From Treponema sp. (GTDB lineage Bacteria; Spirochaetota; Spirochaetia; Treponematales; Breznakiellaceae): a stretch of DNA of 62,930 nt. How positions within the stretch are numbered: the first letter of the stretch is position 1; every line of letters starts with the position of its first letter. The translations under genes and the position numbers were made by a program. The notes under the pieces are model-generated. The model did not search any database and was not told where the DNA came from. It saw only the letters and a list, made by a program, of their open reading frames with translations. Shown one piece after another: positions 8,656 through 17,494 of this stretch. The DNA lies in contig WRLP01000015.1 of the NCBI GenBank assembly GCA_009777535.1, positions 1 to 62,930 of the forward strand. The letters are read 5' to 3'.

Positions 8656-9609
8656 ATGAAAAACGTAACATGTTTTGGCACAGGTTTAATTGGCACTGGA
8701 TGGAGCGTCGTCTTCCTGCGAGGCGGCTGCAAGGTTAAACTTTACGATATCGATCAGGGCAAGATAGATGACGCAAAGAAAAATCTTGACACAATACTGG
8801 ATTTCCTGGCTTCCAAGGGGCTAATGAATGAAGATCAACGCAAGCAATACCTGGCAAATGTCTCTTTCACCATGGATGTTCCGGAAGCTGTTAAAGACGC
8901 TGATTTTATTCAGGAAAACGGCCCGGATAACCTGGAGCTTAAACAAAAGATTATTAAATCTATTGAAGACAACTGCCGGCCGGACACAATTATTGCTTCT
9001 AGTACATCCGGTCTGCTCATTGCAGATATAGCCGCAGGCGCAAAAAATCCGGAACGTATACTGGGAGGCCATCCCTATAACCCGCCTTATATGATGCCAT
9101 TGGTTGAGATTTCAAAAACTGATAAAACCTCACAGAAATGTGTTGAAGCAGCGCGGGCTTTTTACATTGAATTGGGAAAGGAACCGGTAATCCTTAATAA
9201 GGAAGTAAAAGGATTCCTGTGCAACCGCATTCAGGGTGTAGTCTGCCGCGAAGCCATGGATTTGGTTAACAAGGGTGTATGTACGGTTGAAGATATCGAC
9301 AAAGCCATAGTATTTGGTCTGGGGCTGCGCTGGGGAGTAATAGGTCCGCATCTTGTTAATACTTTGGGCGGCGGCGCCGGCGGGTTTAAACAATTCTGGC
9401 ATCACCTGTCAACCACGTTCACAAATATTCTTAAAGATATTGACAACTGGTCTGATATTCCGCCTGCCGGTTATGTTGAAAAAGCCGAACCGCAAATTGC
9501 CCAGGAAATGGCCAACCGTGCCAAAGGTACCGGTCAAACTGTTGATGAACTAAGGGCATATTTAAATAACGGTATGGTTGAGCTTCTTAAATTCCATAAG
9601 AAATTCTAG
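8656..9609 (+). CDS. 3-hydroxyacyl-CoA dehydrogenase family protein
   Basis: NAD-dependent dehydrogenase of 317 residues, of the single-domain-pair type seen in 3-hydroxybutyryl-CoA dehydrogenase and lambda-crystallin/gulonate dehydrogenase. The N-terminal Rossmann motif is GTGLIGTGW. The catalytic-region histidine motif is GGHPYNPP, and the C-terminal helical domain begins near [11 protein letters not shown]. The start at 8656 is set by a GGAGG site 5 bases upstream; the frame extends to a TTG at 8644 that lies on that site. It is followed after 17 bases by a Sir2 deacylase, so the two are likely cotranscribed. The substrate is not certain: short-chain hydroxyacyl-CoA or a sugar acid are both possible for the family. 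Confidence 0.87.
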   Translation: MKNVTCFGTGLIGTGWSVVFLRGGCKVKLYDIDQGKIDDAKKNLDTILDFLASKGLMNEDQRKQYLANVSFTMDVPEAVKDADFIQENGPDNLELKQKIIKSIEDNCRPDTIIASSTSGLLIADIAAGAKNPERILGGHPYNPPYMMPLVEISKTDKTSQKCVEAARAFYIELGKEPVILNKEVKGFLCNRIQGVVCREAMDLVNKGVCTVEDIDKAIVFGLGLRWGVIGPHLVNTLGGGAGGFKQFWHHLSTTFTNILKDIDNWSDIPPAGYVEKAEPQIAQEMANRAKGTGQTVDELRAYLNNGMVELLKFHKKF

Positions 9610-9626
9610 CAGCTGAGGCAATAATA

Positions 9627-10379
9627 ATGAAAACCCAGGACATAGGCGCACTGTTCACACTGATAAAAGAAGCGAAACATCTGGTTGCGTTGACCGGAGC
9701 CGGAGTAAGCACGTTGTCGGGGATTCGTGATTTCCGCGGGAAGAACGGCCTTTACAATGAAATGGACGCACAAAAAATATTCGACATTGAATATTTTATT
9801 CAGGACCCTTCACTTTATTACGACAGGGCGGGATCGTTCATATACAACATTGATGAAAAAGAAGCGTCGATAGTGCACACAGTCCTGGGTGATCTTGAAA
9901 AGAGGGGATTTCTTAAAGCCCTGATCACTCAAAACATAGACCTTCTCCACCAAAAGGGCGGCAGTAAAAACGTGATAGAAATTCACGGTTCCCCGAGGAT
10001 TCACTACTGTATGCGCTGCGCCGGTGTGCGAATGGATTTTAAAGAAGCCACATCCATCGTCCGTTCCGGCGAATTGCCTAAGTGCCCCAAATGCTCCAGG
10101 GTATTAAAACCGGCAATCACTTTTTTCGGCGAAAGTCTGCCTGCCGATGCCCTGCGCGAGGCCGTAACCGAGTCCCAAAAAGCGGATTTGATGCTCGTAC
10201 TGGGAACCAGCCTTACTGTACACCCTGCCGCTTCCATGCCCGATTACACTTTGCGCAGCGGCGGCAGGATTGTCATTGTGAACAATATGCCGACTCCATT
10301 AGACGGACAGGCGGTAATGCGTTTTGATGATTTAGGTTTAGTTTTCGAAGAACTGAAACACTGCCTTGACGCATCATAG
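9627..10379 (+). CDS. cobB: Sir2-family NAD-dependent protein deacylase
   Basis: Sirtuin of 250 residues that removes acyl groups from protein lysines using NAD. Visible motifs are the NAD-binding [24 protein letters not shown], the catalytic histidine in EIHGSP, a zinc site with two CxxC pairs (CMRC and CPKC), ITFFGESLP, and [11 protein letters not shown] near the end. Length and order are standard for bacterial CobB. It follows the hydroxyacyl-CoA dehydrogenase closely, so the pair may link acyl-CoA metabolism and deacylation. The tail overlaps an open frame leading into the next gene, but that gene's true start lies later. Confidence 0.93.
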   Translation: MKTQDIGALFTLIKEAKHLVALTGAGVSTLSGIRDFRGKNGLYNEMDAQKIFDIEYFIQDPSLYYDRAGSFIYNIDEKEASIVHTVLGDLEKRGFLKALITQNIDLLHQKGGSKNVIEIHGSPRIHYCMRCAGVRMDFKEATSIVRSGELPKCPKCSRVLKPAITFFGESLPADALREAVTESQKADLMLVLGTSLTVHPAASMPDYTLRSGGRIVIVNNMPTPLDGQAVMRFDDLGLVFEELKHCLDAS

Positions 10380-10452
10380 ACTGATTTACACCTTACAAAA
10401 AAGACCTTTACTATCGGATGAATATGGCTTAGTATTTTTAATGGGGTTATTA

Positions 10453-11322
10453 ATGAAAAAACCATTTGTTACCGTTTGCCTGTTTTTATCAGTATTGATT
10501 TTTATTCCCTGCGTGGCGGCGCAGGAAACATTAAAAGGGCAAAGCCTTAACGGTTCCACAGGGCTCTATTCAATTCCCACAGGACGCATCGGGTGGGAAA
10601 GAACCAGCGACCTTGGGCTGGATTTCGGCTACCGGGCAATTATTAACGACAGCGGCATTACTCACATACCATCGGTGGCACTTAGCCTGTTCAAATGGAT
10701 TGAGATTTCAACAGCACTGGATTTACAGCCGCGGATAGATGTTTTCGAAAGAGGGCAAAGAAGGGAACAGAGAAATGAAGATTTGTTGTTTGGACTTAAA
10801 ATAAGGCTGCCTACCAATGTGAACAACCCCAGAAACCCGGCGGTCGCTCTTGGGCTGAATGCTCAACTGATCAACTTTTTGAATAATAACTTTGAATACA
10901 AGGCCTTTCAGCCGTATATTGCGATAACCTATCTGGGCGCGTTTTTTGCAATGCCTGCCGAAACAACTGTTGTTATAGGTAAAACATTTTACCACGGATA
11001 CCCAACCAATAACACCGATGTTGATTTCGGTATGGGTTTTGATCTTGTTCTGTTTCCCGATGTTTTCGGTAATTTTGTACACTGGATCATTGACATTGCC
11101 AACTTCGATTACAGCGATAATTCATGGCCCAACAATATGTACAAGGGAACCGGACCGGCATGGTACCGCGGAATCGTGAACACAGGAATAAGAGTTGATC
11201 TGGCGTCGATCCCGGCCCTTAAAAATTTTAAATTTGTGCTTGATTTTGCGTTTAACGATCTTTTTGATCAGACCAGCAGATCATTTACGATAGGGGCTGT
11301 TTTCGGCTTTTCAATTAAGTAG
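10453..11322 (+). CDS. Putative outer-membrane protein (YjbH-like)
   Basis: A 289-residue exported protein. The start at 10453 is chosen because it has a GGGG site 6 bases upstream and gives a clean signal peptide (MKKPFVTVCLFL, cleavage after VAA). The mature part begins ETLKGQSLNGSTGLYSIPTG, reminiscent of the start of YjbH-type outer-membrane proteins. It then runs as alternating strands with aromatic residues and ends FTIGAVFGFSIK, typical of a barrel's last strand. It is probably a small outer-membrane barrel; a function cannot be given. It is followed by repeat family A copy 2. Confidence 0.68.
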   Translation: MKKPFVTVCLFLSVLIFIPCVAAQETLKGQSLNGSTGLYSIPTGRIGWERTSDLGLDFGYRAIINDSGITHIPSVALSLFKWIEISTALDLQPRIDVFERGQRREQRNEDLLFGLKIRLPTNVNNPRNPAVALGLNAQLINFLNNNFEYKAFQPYIAITYLGAFFAMPAETTVVIGKTFYHGYPTNNTDVDFGMGFDLVLFPDVFGNFVHWIIDIANFDYSDNSWPNNMYKGTGPAWYRGIVNTGIRVDLASIPALKNFKFVLDFAFNDLFDQTSRSFTIGAVFGFSIK

Positions 11323-11368
11323 AGAAAGCAAAACCGGTAGAATGTAAAAGCTAATTCCTTGTATTATT

Positions 11369-11512
11369 ACCACAAACCACACTAACCAACACGAACTTGT
11401 TGTTAGAAAACTCATTTTTACCTCCAGATCCCATGAAATAAAGAATAATCATAATGGTTTTCCAAAATTATCGAACTAGTGGTTAGTGTCTGTTCGTGAG
11501 GTTCGTGGTTAG
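11369..11512. repeat. Dispersed palindromic repeat family A, copy 2
   Basis: The arms at 11369-11397 (accacaaaccacactaac) and 11479-11512 (gttcgtgaggttcgtgg) are complementary at about 21 of 27 positions and enclose about 80 bases. It fills the gap between two convergent genes (the small outer-membrane protein and gltX), where it could act as a bidirectional transcription stop. Confidence 0.8.
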
Positions 11513-11525
11513 ATCTTGTTAGGCT

Positions 11526-13007
11526 TTAGCTACTACAGGCTAATATGGCTCTTTGCACGCGCCGCAGAGATTCTTCGGGTCCAAGAATACGCAGGGAACC
11601 AAACAGGGGCGGGCTGACTCTCGCGCCGGTAATGGCGACGCGCAGCGGCATCATTAAATCCCCCAGCTTAACACCCTTTTTTTCAGCCTCTGCCTTAATA
11701 AAAGCTTCCGCCTTTTCATCATCCGGCGCCTGCGCCAGGGAAACAACAAGGTCTTTGCCAAGCTTCAAAAGCTCCACCGCCTGTTCCAGGGTTGATTTTT
11801 TGGGAATGAATTCTTCGGCGCCGGGAATCGCCGGCTCGTTAAAAAGATAGGCGATCTTTTCCGCAGCTTCGTTCAGGAAGGTAAGCCGCTCCCTGATCAA
11901 TGGCATGGCGGCAGTAAAAATATCGCGCTGTTTCGGCGCCGGCTCCCTACCCTGTGCGCCAAAAAAACCGGCCTCTATTGCAAAGGGCAGGCACAGGGAA
12001 GCAAGTTCTTCATCACTTTTCATTCTTATGTACTGGCCGTTAAACCACTCCAGCTTTTTATAATCAAAAACCGCCGGCGCCTTGTTCAGCTTGTCCAGGC
12101 TGAAGCGCTGCTCCATTTCTTCCAGGGTATAGATTTCCTTTCCTTCCTCATAGGAAGCTCCCAAAAGGGCGACATAGTTCAGCAGCGCTTCGCTTAGATA
12201 ACCCTGGCGGCGGAACTCGTCAATGCTTGTCGCGCCATGCCGCTTGGAGAGTTTTTTTCCGTCCTGCCCCATCACCATTGGCAGATGGCAGAATTCAGGC
12301 GTCTTCCAGCCGAAACTATTGTACATGATCACATGCAGGGGCGCCGACGGAAGCCACTCCATGGCGCGCATTACATGGCTTATTTCCATAAGGTGATCGT
12401 CAACCACATTTGCCAGATGGTATGTGGGAAAGCCGTCCGATTTAAGCAGAACAGGATCGGGGTTTATATCATCATTTTTCCATTCGATATCGCCAAGCTG
12501 ATGATCAAAAAAAACAGTGGTTTCGTTCAATGGAATTTTCAGCCTGATGGTGCAAGGCTCGCCGGCCTCGGCCCTTTTGCCGGCTTCTTCGGCGGGTATA
12601 TTTCTGCAAAGACGGTCATAACCGGTTTCAGAGGAATGAGACGCTTCCCTCTCCTGCCGGATTTTGTCGAGCCTCTCGGACGAGCAAAAACAGTAATAGG
12701 CATTGCCCGATTTTAACAGTTCACCGGCGTATTTTTTGTAAAGAGCCGTACGCTCGGACTGGACGTAGGGGGCGAACGGCCCGCCGGCATCCGGCCCTTC
12801 GTCCCATTTTATTCCCAGCCAGGCAAAAGAGTCGTAAATGTTTTGCACATAACATTCGCCGAAACGGGTGCGGTCGGTATCTTCCAGCCTGAGTATGAAT
12901 TTGCCCCCCCTTGACCTGGCAAAAAGGCAGTTAAACAGGGCTGTTCTGATCCCGCCGACATGCTGAAGCCCTGTCGGAGAAGGCGCGTAGCGGTCTCGAA
13001 TAATCAT
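11526..13007 (-). CDS. gltX: Glutamyl-tRNA synthetase
   Basis: Class I aminoacyl-tRNA synthetase of 493 residues that charges tRNA-Glu. The N-terminus has the standard RYAPSPTGLQHVGG with the HIGH-type signature as HVGG. FILRLEDTDRTR follows, and the KMSKS-type loop is KLSKRHG. The C-terminal anticodon-binding part begins near the QRFSLDKLNKAPAVFDYKKL segment. The length is normal for bacterial GltX. It is transcribed divergently from the M18 aminopeptidase with 58 bases between the starts and ends next to repeat family A copy 2. Confidence 0.96.
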   Translation of the reverse strand: MIIRDRYAPSPTGLQHVGGIRTALFNCLFARSRGGKFILRLEDTDRTRFGECYVQNIYDSFAWLGIKWDEGPDAGGPFAPYVQSERTALYKKYAGELLKSGNAYYCFCSSERLDKIRQEREASHSSETGYDRLCRNIPAEEAGKRAEAGEPCTIRLKIPLNETTVFFDHQLGDIEWKNDDINPDPVLLKSDGFPTYHLANVVDDHLMEISHVMRAMEWLPSAPLHVIMYNSFGWKTPEFCHLPMVMGQDGKKLSKRHGATSIDEFRRQGYLSEALLNYVALLGASYEEGKEIYTLEEMEQRFSLDKLNKAPAVFDYKKLEWFNGQYIRMKSDEELASLCLPFAIEAGFFGAQGREPAPKQRDIFTAAMPLIRERLTFLNEAAEKIAYLFNEPAIPGAEEFIPKKSTLEQAVELLKLGKDLVVSLAQAPDDEKAEAFIKAEAEKKGVKLGDLMMPLRVAITGARVSPPLFGSLRILGPEESLRRVQRAILACSS

Positions 13008-13065
13008 GTGATTTACTATATCCTATACAGTAAGCGCCTTTCAAGGCGGGAAGAACGGAGGCATA

Positions 13066-14484
13066 ATGGCAAAGGAAACAAAAACCCAGGGTCAAAAACT
13101 TGCAGAAAAACTTTTTTTCAAACTTAAAGACTGCTGGGAAGAGCTGGATGAAAAAAACGAAAAAAAAGTGGAAGAATTCGCCCGGCTGTACAAGGAATTT
13201 ATGAACCAGGGGAAAACAGAGCGGGAATGTACCGGCATTGCGGTTAAGCTGCTGGAAAAACATGGTTTTGTAAATATCGAAACACTTGGGGGGAAACAGC
13301 CGAAAACCGGAATGAAGGTTTATTCAAACATCAAGGGCAAGGCTCTAACAGCCGCGGTGCTTGGGAAAAAACCGGCATCAGATGGCTGCAGCATTCTCGG
13401 CGCACATATCGATTCACCGAGGCTGGATCTAAAGCAAAGCCCCCTTTACGAAGCATCGGGACTGGCGCTGTTTGACACTCACTATTACGGGGGCATCAAA
13501 AAATACCAGTGGACAACCATTCCTCTTGCAATGCACGGAATTTTTGTAAAGGAAGACGGTACAGAGATAAAAATAAATATCGGCGAAAATCCTGATGACC
13601 CTGTTTTTACGATCACGGATTTACTTCCCCATCTTGCGCGGGAACAGATGCAGAAAAAAGCCTCGGAAGCGGTGGAAGGCGAAGACCTGGATATACTTGC
13701 AGGTTCACGTCCCTACAAAGACAAGGAAGTAAAGGAGAAGGTAAAATTAAATATCCTTTCCCTGTTACACGATAAGTACGGCATTACGGAAAAGGATTTT
13801 GCCAGCGCCGAAATTGAGTTTGTTCCGGCGTTTCCCGCAAGGGACATCGGTCTGGACAGAAGCATGATAGGTGCATACGGCCACGATGATCGCTGCTGCG
13901 CCTGGCCGGCTCTTATGGCCATGCTCTCATTTACAAAAACACCCGAAAAAACGATAGTCTGCTACCTGTCCGACAAGGAAGAAATAGGTTCCGAGGGGAA
14001 TACAGGCGCCTGTTCTTACGGGTTTAAACATTTTATTTGGGAATTATGCGGCGGTTCCGAAGCGAATCTGCGGCTCTGCCTTTCCCGTTCAAGCATGCTC
14101 TCCGCCGATGTAAGCGCCGCCTTCGATCCCACTTACGCAGATGTGTTCGATAAAAAAAACGCCTCGTATATGGGAAAGGGCATTGTCCTGACCAAGTACA
14201 CCGGCTCCGGCGGCAAGTACGGCGCAAGCGACGCTAACGCTGAATTCTGCGCCAAGGTGCAGGCGCTCCTGGACAGGAATAAAATACAATGGCAGTTCGG
14301 CGAACTGGGCAAGGTGGACAAGGGCGGCGGCGGAACCATCGCCCTGCATGCCGCCAATTTGGGAATAGAGGTACTGGACTGCGGAGTGCCGGTTCTGTCG
14401 ATGCACTCGCCGTTCGAAGTGATCAGCAAGATTGATCTTTACACAACTTACAGGGGATATATCGCCTTTTTGAACGATATTTAG
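13066..14484 (+). CDS. M18 family metalloaminopeptidase
   Basis: Cytoplasmic zinc aminopeptidase of 472 residues, of the aspartyl aminopeptidase (M18) family. The zinc and catalytic motifs are GAHIDSPRLD, YGHDDR, LSDKEEIGSEGNTG, VSAAFDPTYADVF and SMHSPFEV. The N-terminal ~60 residues are highly charged and helical (LKDCWEELDEKNEKKVEEF), as in the long bacterial members of the family. The likely role is release of acidic N-terminal residues during peptide use. It stands alone, divergent from gltX. Confidence 0.93.
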   Translation: MAKETKTQGQKLAEKLFFKLKDCWEELDEKNEKKVEEFARLYKEFMNQGKTERECTGIAVKLLEKHGFVNIETLGGKQPKTGMKVYSNIKGKALTAAVLGKKPASDGCSILGAHIDSPRLDLKQSPLYEASGLALFDTHYYGGIKKYQWTTIPLAMHGIFVKEDGTEIKINIGENPDDPVFTITDLLPHLAREQMQKKASEAVEGEDLDILAGSRPYKDKEVKEKVKLNILSLLHDKYGITEKDFASAEIEFVPAFPARDIGLDRSMIGAYGHDDRCCAWPALMAMLSFTKTPEKTIVCYLSDKEEIGSEGNTGACSYGFKHFIWELCGGSEANLRLCLSRSSMLSADVSAAFDPTYADVFDKKNASYMGKGIVLTKYTGSGGKYGASDANAEFCAKVQALLDRNKIQWQFGELGKVDKGGGGTIALHAANLGIEVLDCGVPVLSMHSPFEVISKIDLYTTYRGYIAFLNDI

Positions 14485-14544
14485 AAAACTGTTAGTTAAA
14501 TTTATACTGATTGAATGCCTATTCGTTAATTCAGGGGGAGAAAA

Positions 14545-15546
14545 ATGGTAGCCGTATTAAAACCAGGCGCTACAAAAGAACAAATTGAAAATCTAACCGC
14601 ATGGCTGGAAGGCCGCGGGCTTAAAGTCCATATCTCGAAAGGCGAGTTTCACACAATCATCGGCCTGATTGGAGACACAAGCAAAATTGACACGGAATTG
14701 CTGGGCAGTCTGGAAATGATCGAATCTGTCAAGCGGATATCCGAGCCGTTTAAGAGTTCCAACCGGAAATTTCACCCGGACGACACCATTATAGAAGTCG
14801 GCAGTCTGAAAATCGGCGGACCGCATTTTCAGATCATTGCAGGCCCGTGCTCGGTAGAGTCGCCCCAGCAGATACTTGCAGTCGCTCAGAGCGTTCTCGC
14901 CTCCGGCGCGTCCATTTTACGGGGTGGAGCATTCAAGCCGCGCACTTCACCTTACGATTTTCAGGGACTGCATGCGGACGGCATCGGACTGCTGGTCGAT
15001 GTAAAAAAGCAGACAGGAATGCCCATTATAACCGAGATCATGAACGCAAATCATCTTCCCATGTTTGAGAATGTTGATATCATCCAGGTCGGCGCGCGCA
15101 ATATGCAGAACTTTGAATTACTGAAGGCATTGGGTCAGACAAGCAAGCCAATTTTATTAAAGCGCGGGCTTGCCAATACGCTGCAGGAACTTCTTATGAG
15201 CGCAGAGTACATTATGGCGGGGGGCAATCACAATGTCATACTCTGTGAGCGCGGCATCCGCACATTTGAAACCTATACACGTAACACGCTGGATCTTTCG
15301 GCCGTGCCCATGCTGCGTGAATTATCGCATCTGCCTGTAGTCGTTGATCCCAGCCACGCATCTGGAATCGCCCGCATGGTAAAGCCAATGGCAATGGCGG
15401 CGGCGGCGGCAGGCGCTCACGGTCTTATGATCGAAGTACACAATGATCCTGTCAATGCGTTATGCGACGGCGCACAGTCCCTTACGCCGGAACAGTTTAC
15501 CGATGTGGCGGAAAGGGTGCGCAAAATACGCGAGGTAATTAAATGA
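14545..15546 (+). CDS. aroF: 3-deoxy-7-phosphoheptulonate synthase (DAHP synthase, type I-beta)
   Basis: The first enzyme of the shikimate pathway; it condenses phosphoenolpyruvate with erythrose 4-phosphate. It has 333 residues: an N-terminal regulatory domain (about 1-75, VAVLKPGATKEQIENL) joined to the barrel. Barrel motifs include IIAGPCSVES, RGGAFKPRTSPYDFQG, QVGARNMQNFELLK, ILLKRGLANT, LCERGIRTFE and VVDPSHASG. A strong ribosome site (GGGGGAG) precedes the ATG. It leads an operon in which the next gene, tyrA, overlaps its stop by four bases. Confidence 0.95.
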   Translation: MVAVLKPGATKEQIENLTAWLEGRGLKVHISKGEFHTIIGLIGDTSKIDTELLGSLEMIESVKRISEPFKSSNRKFHPDDTIIEVGSLKIGGPHFQIIAGPCSVESPQQILAVAQSVLASGASILRGGAFKPRTSPYDFQGLHADGIGLLVDVKKQTGMPIITEIMNANHLPMFENVDIIQVGARNMQNFELLKALGQTSKPILLKRGLANTLQELLMSAEYIMAGGNHNVILCERGIRTFETYTRNTLDLSAVPMLRELSHLPVVVDPSHASGIARMVKPMAMAAAAAGAHGLMIEVHNDPVNALCDGAQSLTPEQFTDVAERVRKIREVIK

Positions 15547-16376
15547 CCATAGGGGTTGTCGGCCTGGGTCTAATCGGCGGCTCTTTGGCCAAGGCTTACT
15601 CGGGAGAAGGACATACAGTCTACGGTTACGACAGGGACGAGGCCATATTGGGGTTTGCACAAGTTTCCGGCGCGGCAGCCGGCGTACTTGATGAACATTC
15701 CATTAAGCTATGCGACGCGCTTTTTATCGCTGTCAATCCCGGCGATGCCGCCGCGTATCTGGAAAAAGCAGCCCCCGGTATTGCAGAAAACACGATTGTA
15801 TTCGACTGCTGCGGTGTAAAGCGCAATGTGTGCGAACAATGTTTCCGGCTCGCCCGTGAACATGGTTTTACATTTGTCGGCGGACATCCCATGGCAGGCA
15901 GCCATAACGCAGGTTTCAAAAACAGCCGTGCGAATCTCTTTCGCGGCGTATACATGATCCTTGTGCCGCCGGTATACGACGACCCCGTGCTTTTGGGACG
16001 GATCGAAGAATTACTGAAGCCTGCCGGATTTGGCTGCCTGACCGTAACAACCGCTGAAAAACATGATGAGATGATCGCGTTCAGTTCTCAAATGGCGCAT
16101 ATTGTGTCGAATGCCTACATAAAAAGCCCCTCTGCCCGCGGACATAAGGGCTTTTCGGCCGGCAGCTATAAAGACCTGACAAGGGTTGCGTGGCTGAACG
16201 CCGAAATGTGGGCGGAACTTTGCATAGACAACAGCGATAATCTGATAAAAGAACTGGATCGCTTTATTGCCGCAGTCACCGGTTACAGAGACGCCCTTGC
16301 GGCTAAAGACGAAGACAAGCTAAAAAAATTACTGGAAGAAGGCAGCCGCCTGAAAGAAGAACTGGATCACCGATGA
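15543..16376 (+). CDS. tyrA: Prephenate dehydrogenase
   Basis: NAD(P)-dependent oxidative decarboxylase of the tyrosine branch, 277 residues. It starts with the Rossmann motif GVVGLGLIGGS and has GGHPMAGSHNAGF, the conserved prephenate-binding region, and the helical end (YKDLTRVAWLNAEMW). There is no chorismate mutase or ACT domain, so it is the simple form. Four-base ATGA overlaps with the genes before and after indicate translational coupling within the aromatic operon. Prephenate and arogenate specificity cannot be told apart from sequence alone. I saw no separate chorismate mutase gene in the window. Confidence 0.92.
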   Translation: MTIGVVGLGLIGGSLAKAYSGEGHTVYGYDRDEAILGFAQVSGAAAGVLDEHSIKLCDALFIAVNPGDAAAYLEKAAPGIAENTIVFDCCGVKRNVCEQCFRLAREHGFTFVGGHPMAGSHNAGFKNSRANLFRGVYMILVPPVYDDPVLLGRIEELLKPAGFGCLTVTTAEKHDEMIAFSSQMAHIVSNAYIKSPSARGHKGFSAGSYKDLTRVAWLNAEMWAELCIDNSDNLIKELDRFIAAVTGYRDALAAKDEDKLKKLLEEGSRLKEELDHR

Positions 16377-17437
16377 AAACCATTACCGTCGCCGCCTCCA
16401 AAACCTACGATGTACTTGTCGGGGACGGCCTTCTCGATAAAGCCGGCTCATTTTTACGAAAAACCATCGGCGGACAGACGGTGGTAATTGTTGCCGACGA
16501 CAATGTGACGGAACTCTACGGGAAGCGGCTGGAGGGCAGCCTCGTAAAAAGCGGCTACCGTGTTGCGCAATTTGTTTTCCCGCACGGCGAGTCTTCCAAG
16601 AACTGGGAAACATTCTTTTCGCTCCTTAATTTTTTAGCAGAAGAAAAATTCAGCCGCAGCGATGTTATTGCTGCCCTGGGCGGAGGCGTTACAGGCGATC
16701 TGGCAGGCTTTGCGGCAGCCAGTTATATGCGGGGGGTGCCGTTTGTGCAAATCCCCACCACCCTGCTCGCCGCAGTTGATTCTTCTGTCGGCGGAAAAAC
16801 TGCAATCAATCTGGCATCCGGAAAAAACCTGGCCGGCTCTTTTTACCAGCCGGATATTGTGTTATGCGATGTTTCAGCGTTTTCTACACTGCCGCCGGAT
16901 GTTTTTCGCGACGGCCTCGCCGAAGTAATAAAGTACGGCATGATTGCAGACTGCTCCATTTTTCAATCTCTTAAAACGCCCGTTAATACACAATTAGAAG
17001 ATATTATAACCCGCTGTGTAGAGATAAAACGTGATATCGTTACAGAAGACGAATTTGAAAAAGGCAGGCGAAAGCTGCTGAATTTCGGGCACACTGTCGG
17101 ACACGCTATTGAATTGTTAAGCGATTACAGTATATCCCACGGGCACGCCGTTGCTGCGGGCATGGCTGTTATTACACGCGCGGCGGTTCGCCTGGGTCTA
17201 TGCAAAGAGAACTGCCTGCCCGGGCTTATCAGCATGCTCGAAAGGTATGAATTGCCGGTGAATACATCATATAAAGCCGATGTACTTGCCCGCGCCTGCC
17301 TGTCCGACAAAAAACGTGACGGTGAGTCTTTAACGATGGTCTTTCCCCTGGAAATAGGCAGATGCATATTAAAAGAAATTCCTGTAGATGAATTGGAATC
17401 CGTGATACAGCTCGGGCTGGAGAGAAATGAAAAATGA
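16373..17437 (+). CDS. aroB: 3-dehydroquinate synthase
   Basis: The second shikimate-pathway enzyme, 354 residues; it uses NAD and a divalent metal. Motifs are IAALGGGVTGDLAGF, YMRGVPFVQIPTTLLA, DSSVGGKTAINL, GLAEVIKYG and the metal ligands in NFGHTVGHAIE and HGHAVAAGM. The stop falls inside a short 'gaaaaatgaaaaatgaaaa' repeat, which supplies the last residues (RNEK). The start overlaps tyrA by four bases. Confidence 0.95.
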   Translation: MKTITVAASKTYDVLVGDGLLDKAGSFLRKTIGGQTVVIVADDNVTELYGKRLEGSLVKSGYRVAQFVFPHGESSKNWETFFSLLNFLAEEKFSRSDVIAALGGGVTGDLAGFAAASYMRGVPFVQIPTTLLAAVDSSVGGKTAINLASGKNLAGSFYQPDIVLCDVSAFSTLPPDVFRDGLAEVIKYGMIADCSIFQSLKTPVNTQLEDIITRCVEIKRDIVTEDEFEKGRRKLLNFGHTVGHAIELLSDYSISHGHAVAAGMAVITRAAVRLGLCKENCLPGLISMLERYELPVNTSYKADVLARACLSDKKRDGESLTMVFPLEIGRCILKEIPVDELESVIQLGLERNEK

Positions 17438-17458
17438 AAAATGAAAAAGTAAAAATTA
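17422..17458 (+). repeat. Polypurine repeat (family F) at the aroB stop
   Basis: Tandem gaaaaat units followed by aaaaagtaaaaattaa cover the aroB stop and the gap to aroA. The same kind of polypurine string directly follows the stops of the two GLUG lipoproteins (23255-23290 on the plus strand, 59087-59115 on the minus strand). Confidence 0.5.
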
Positions 17459-17494
17459 AGAGCAATCATATAATTGATCCTATGCGAGAGTTTT

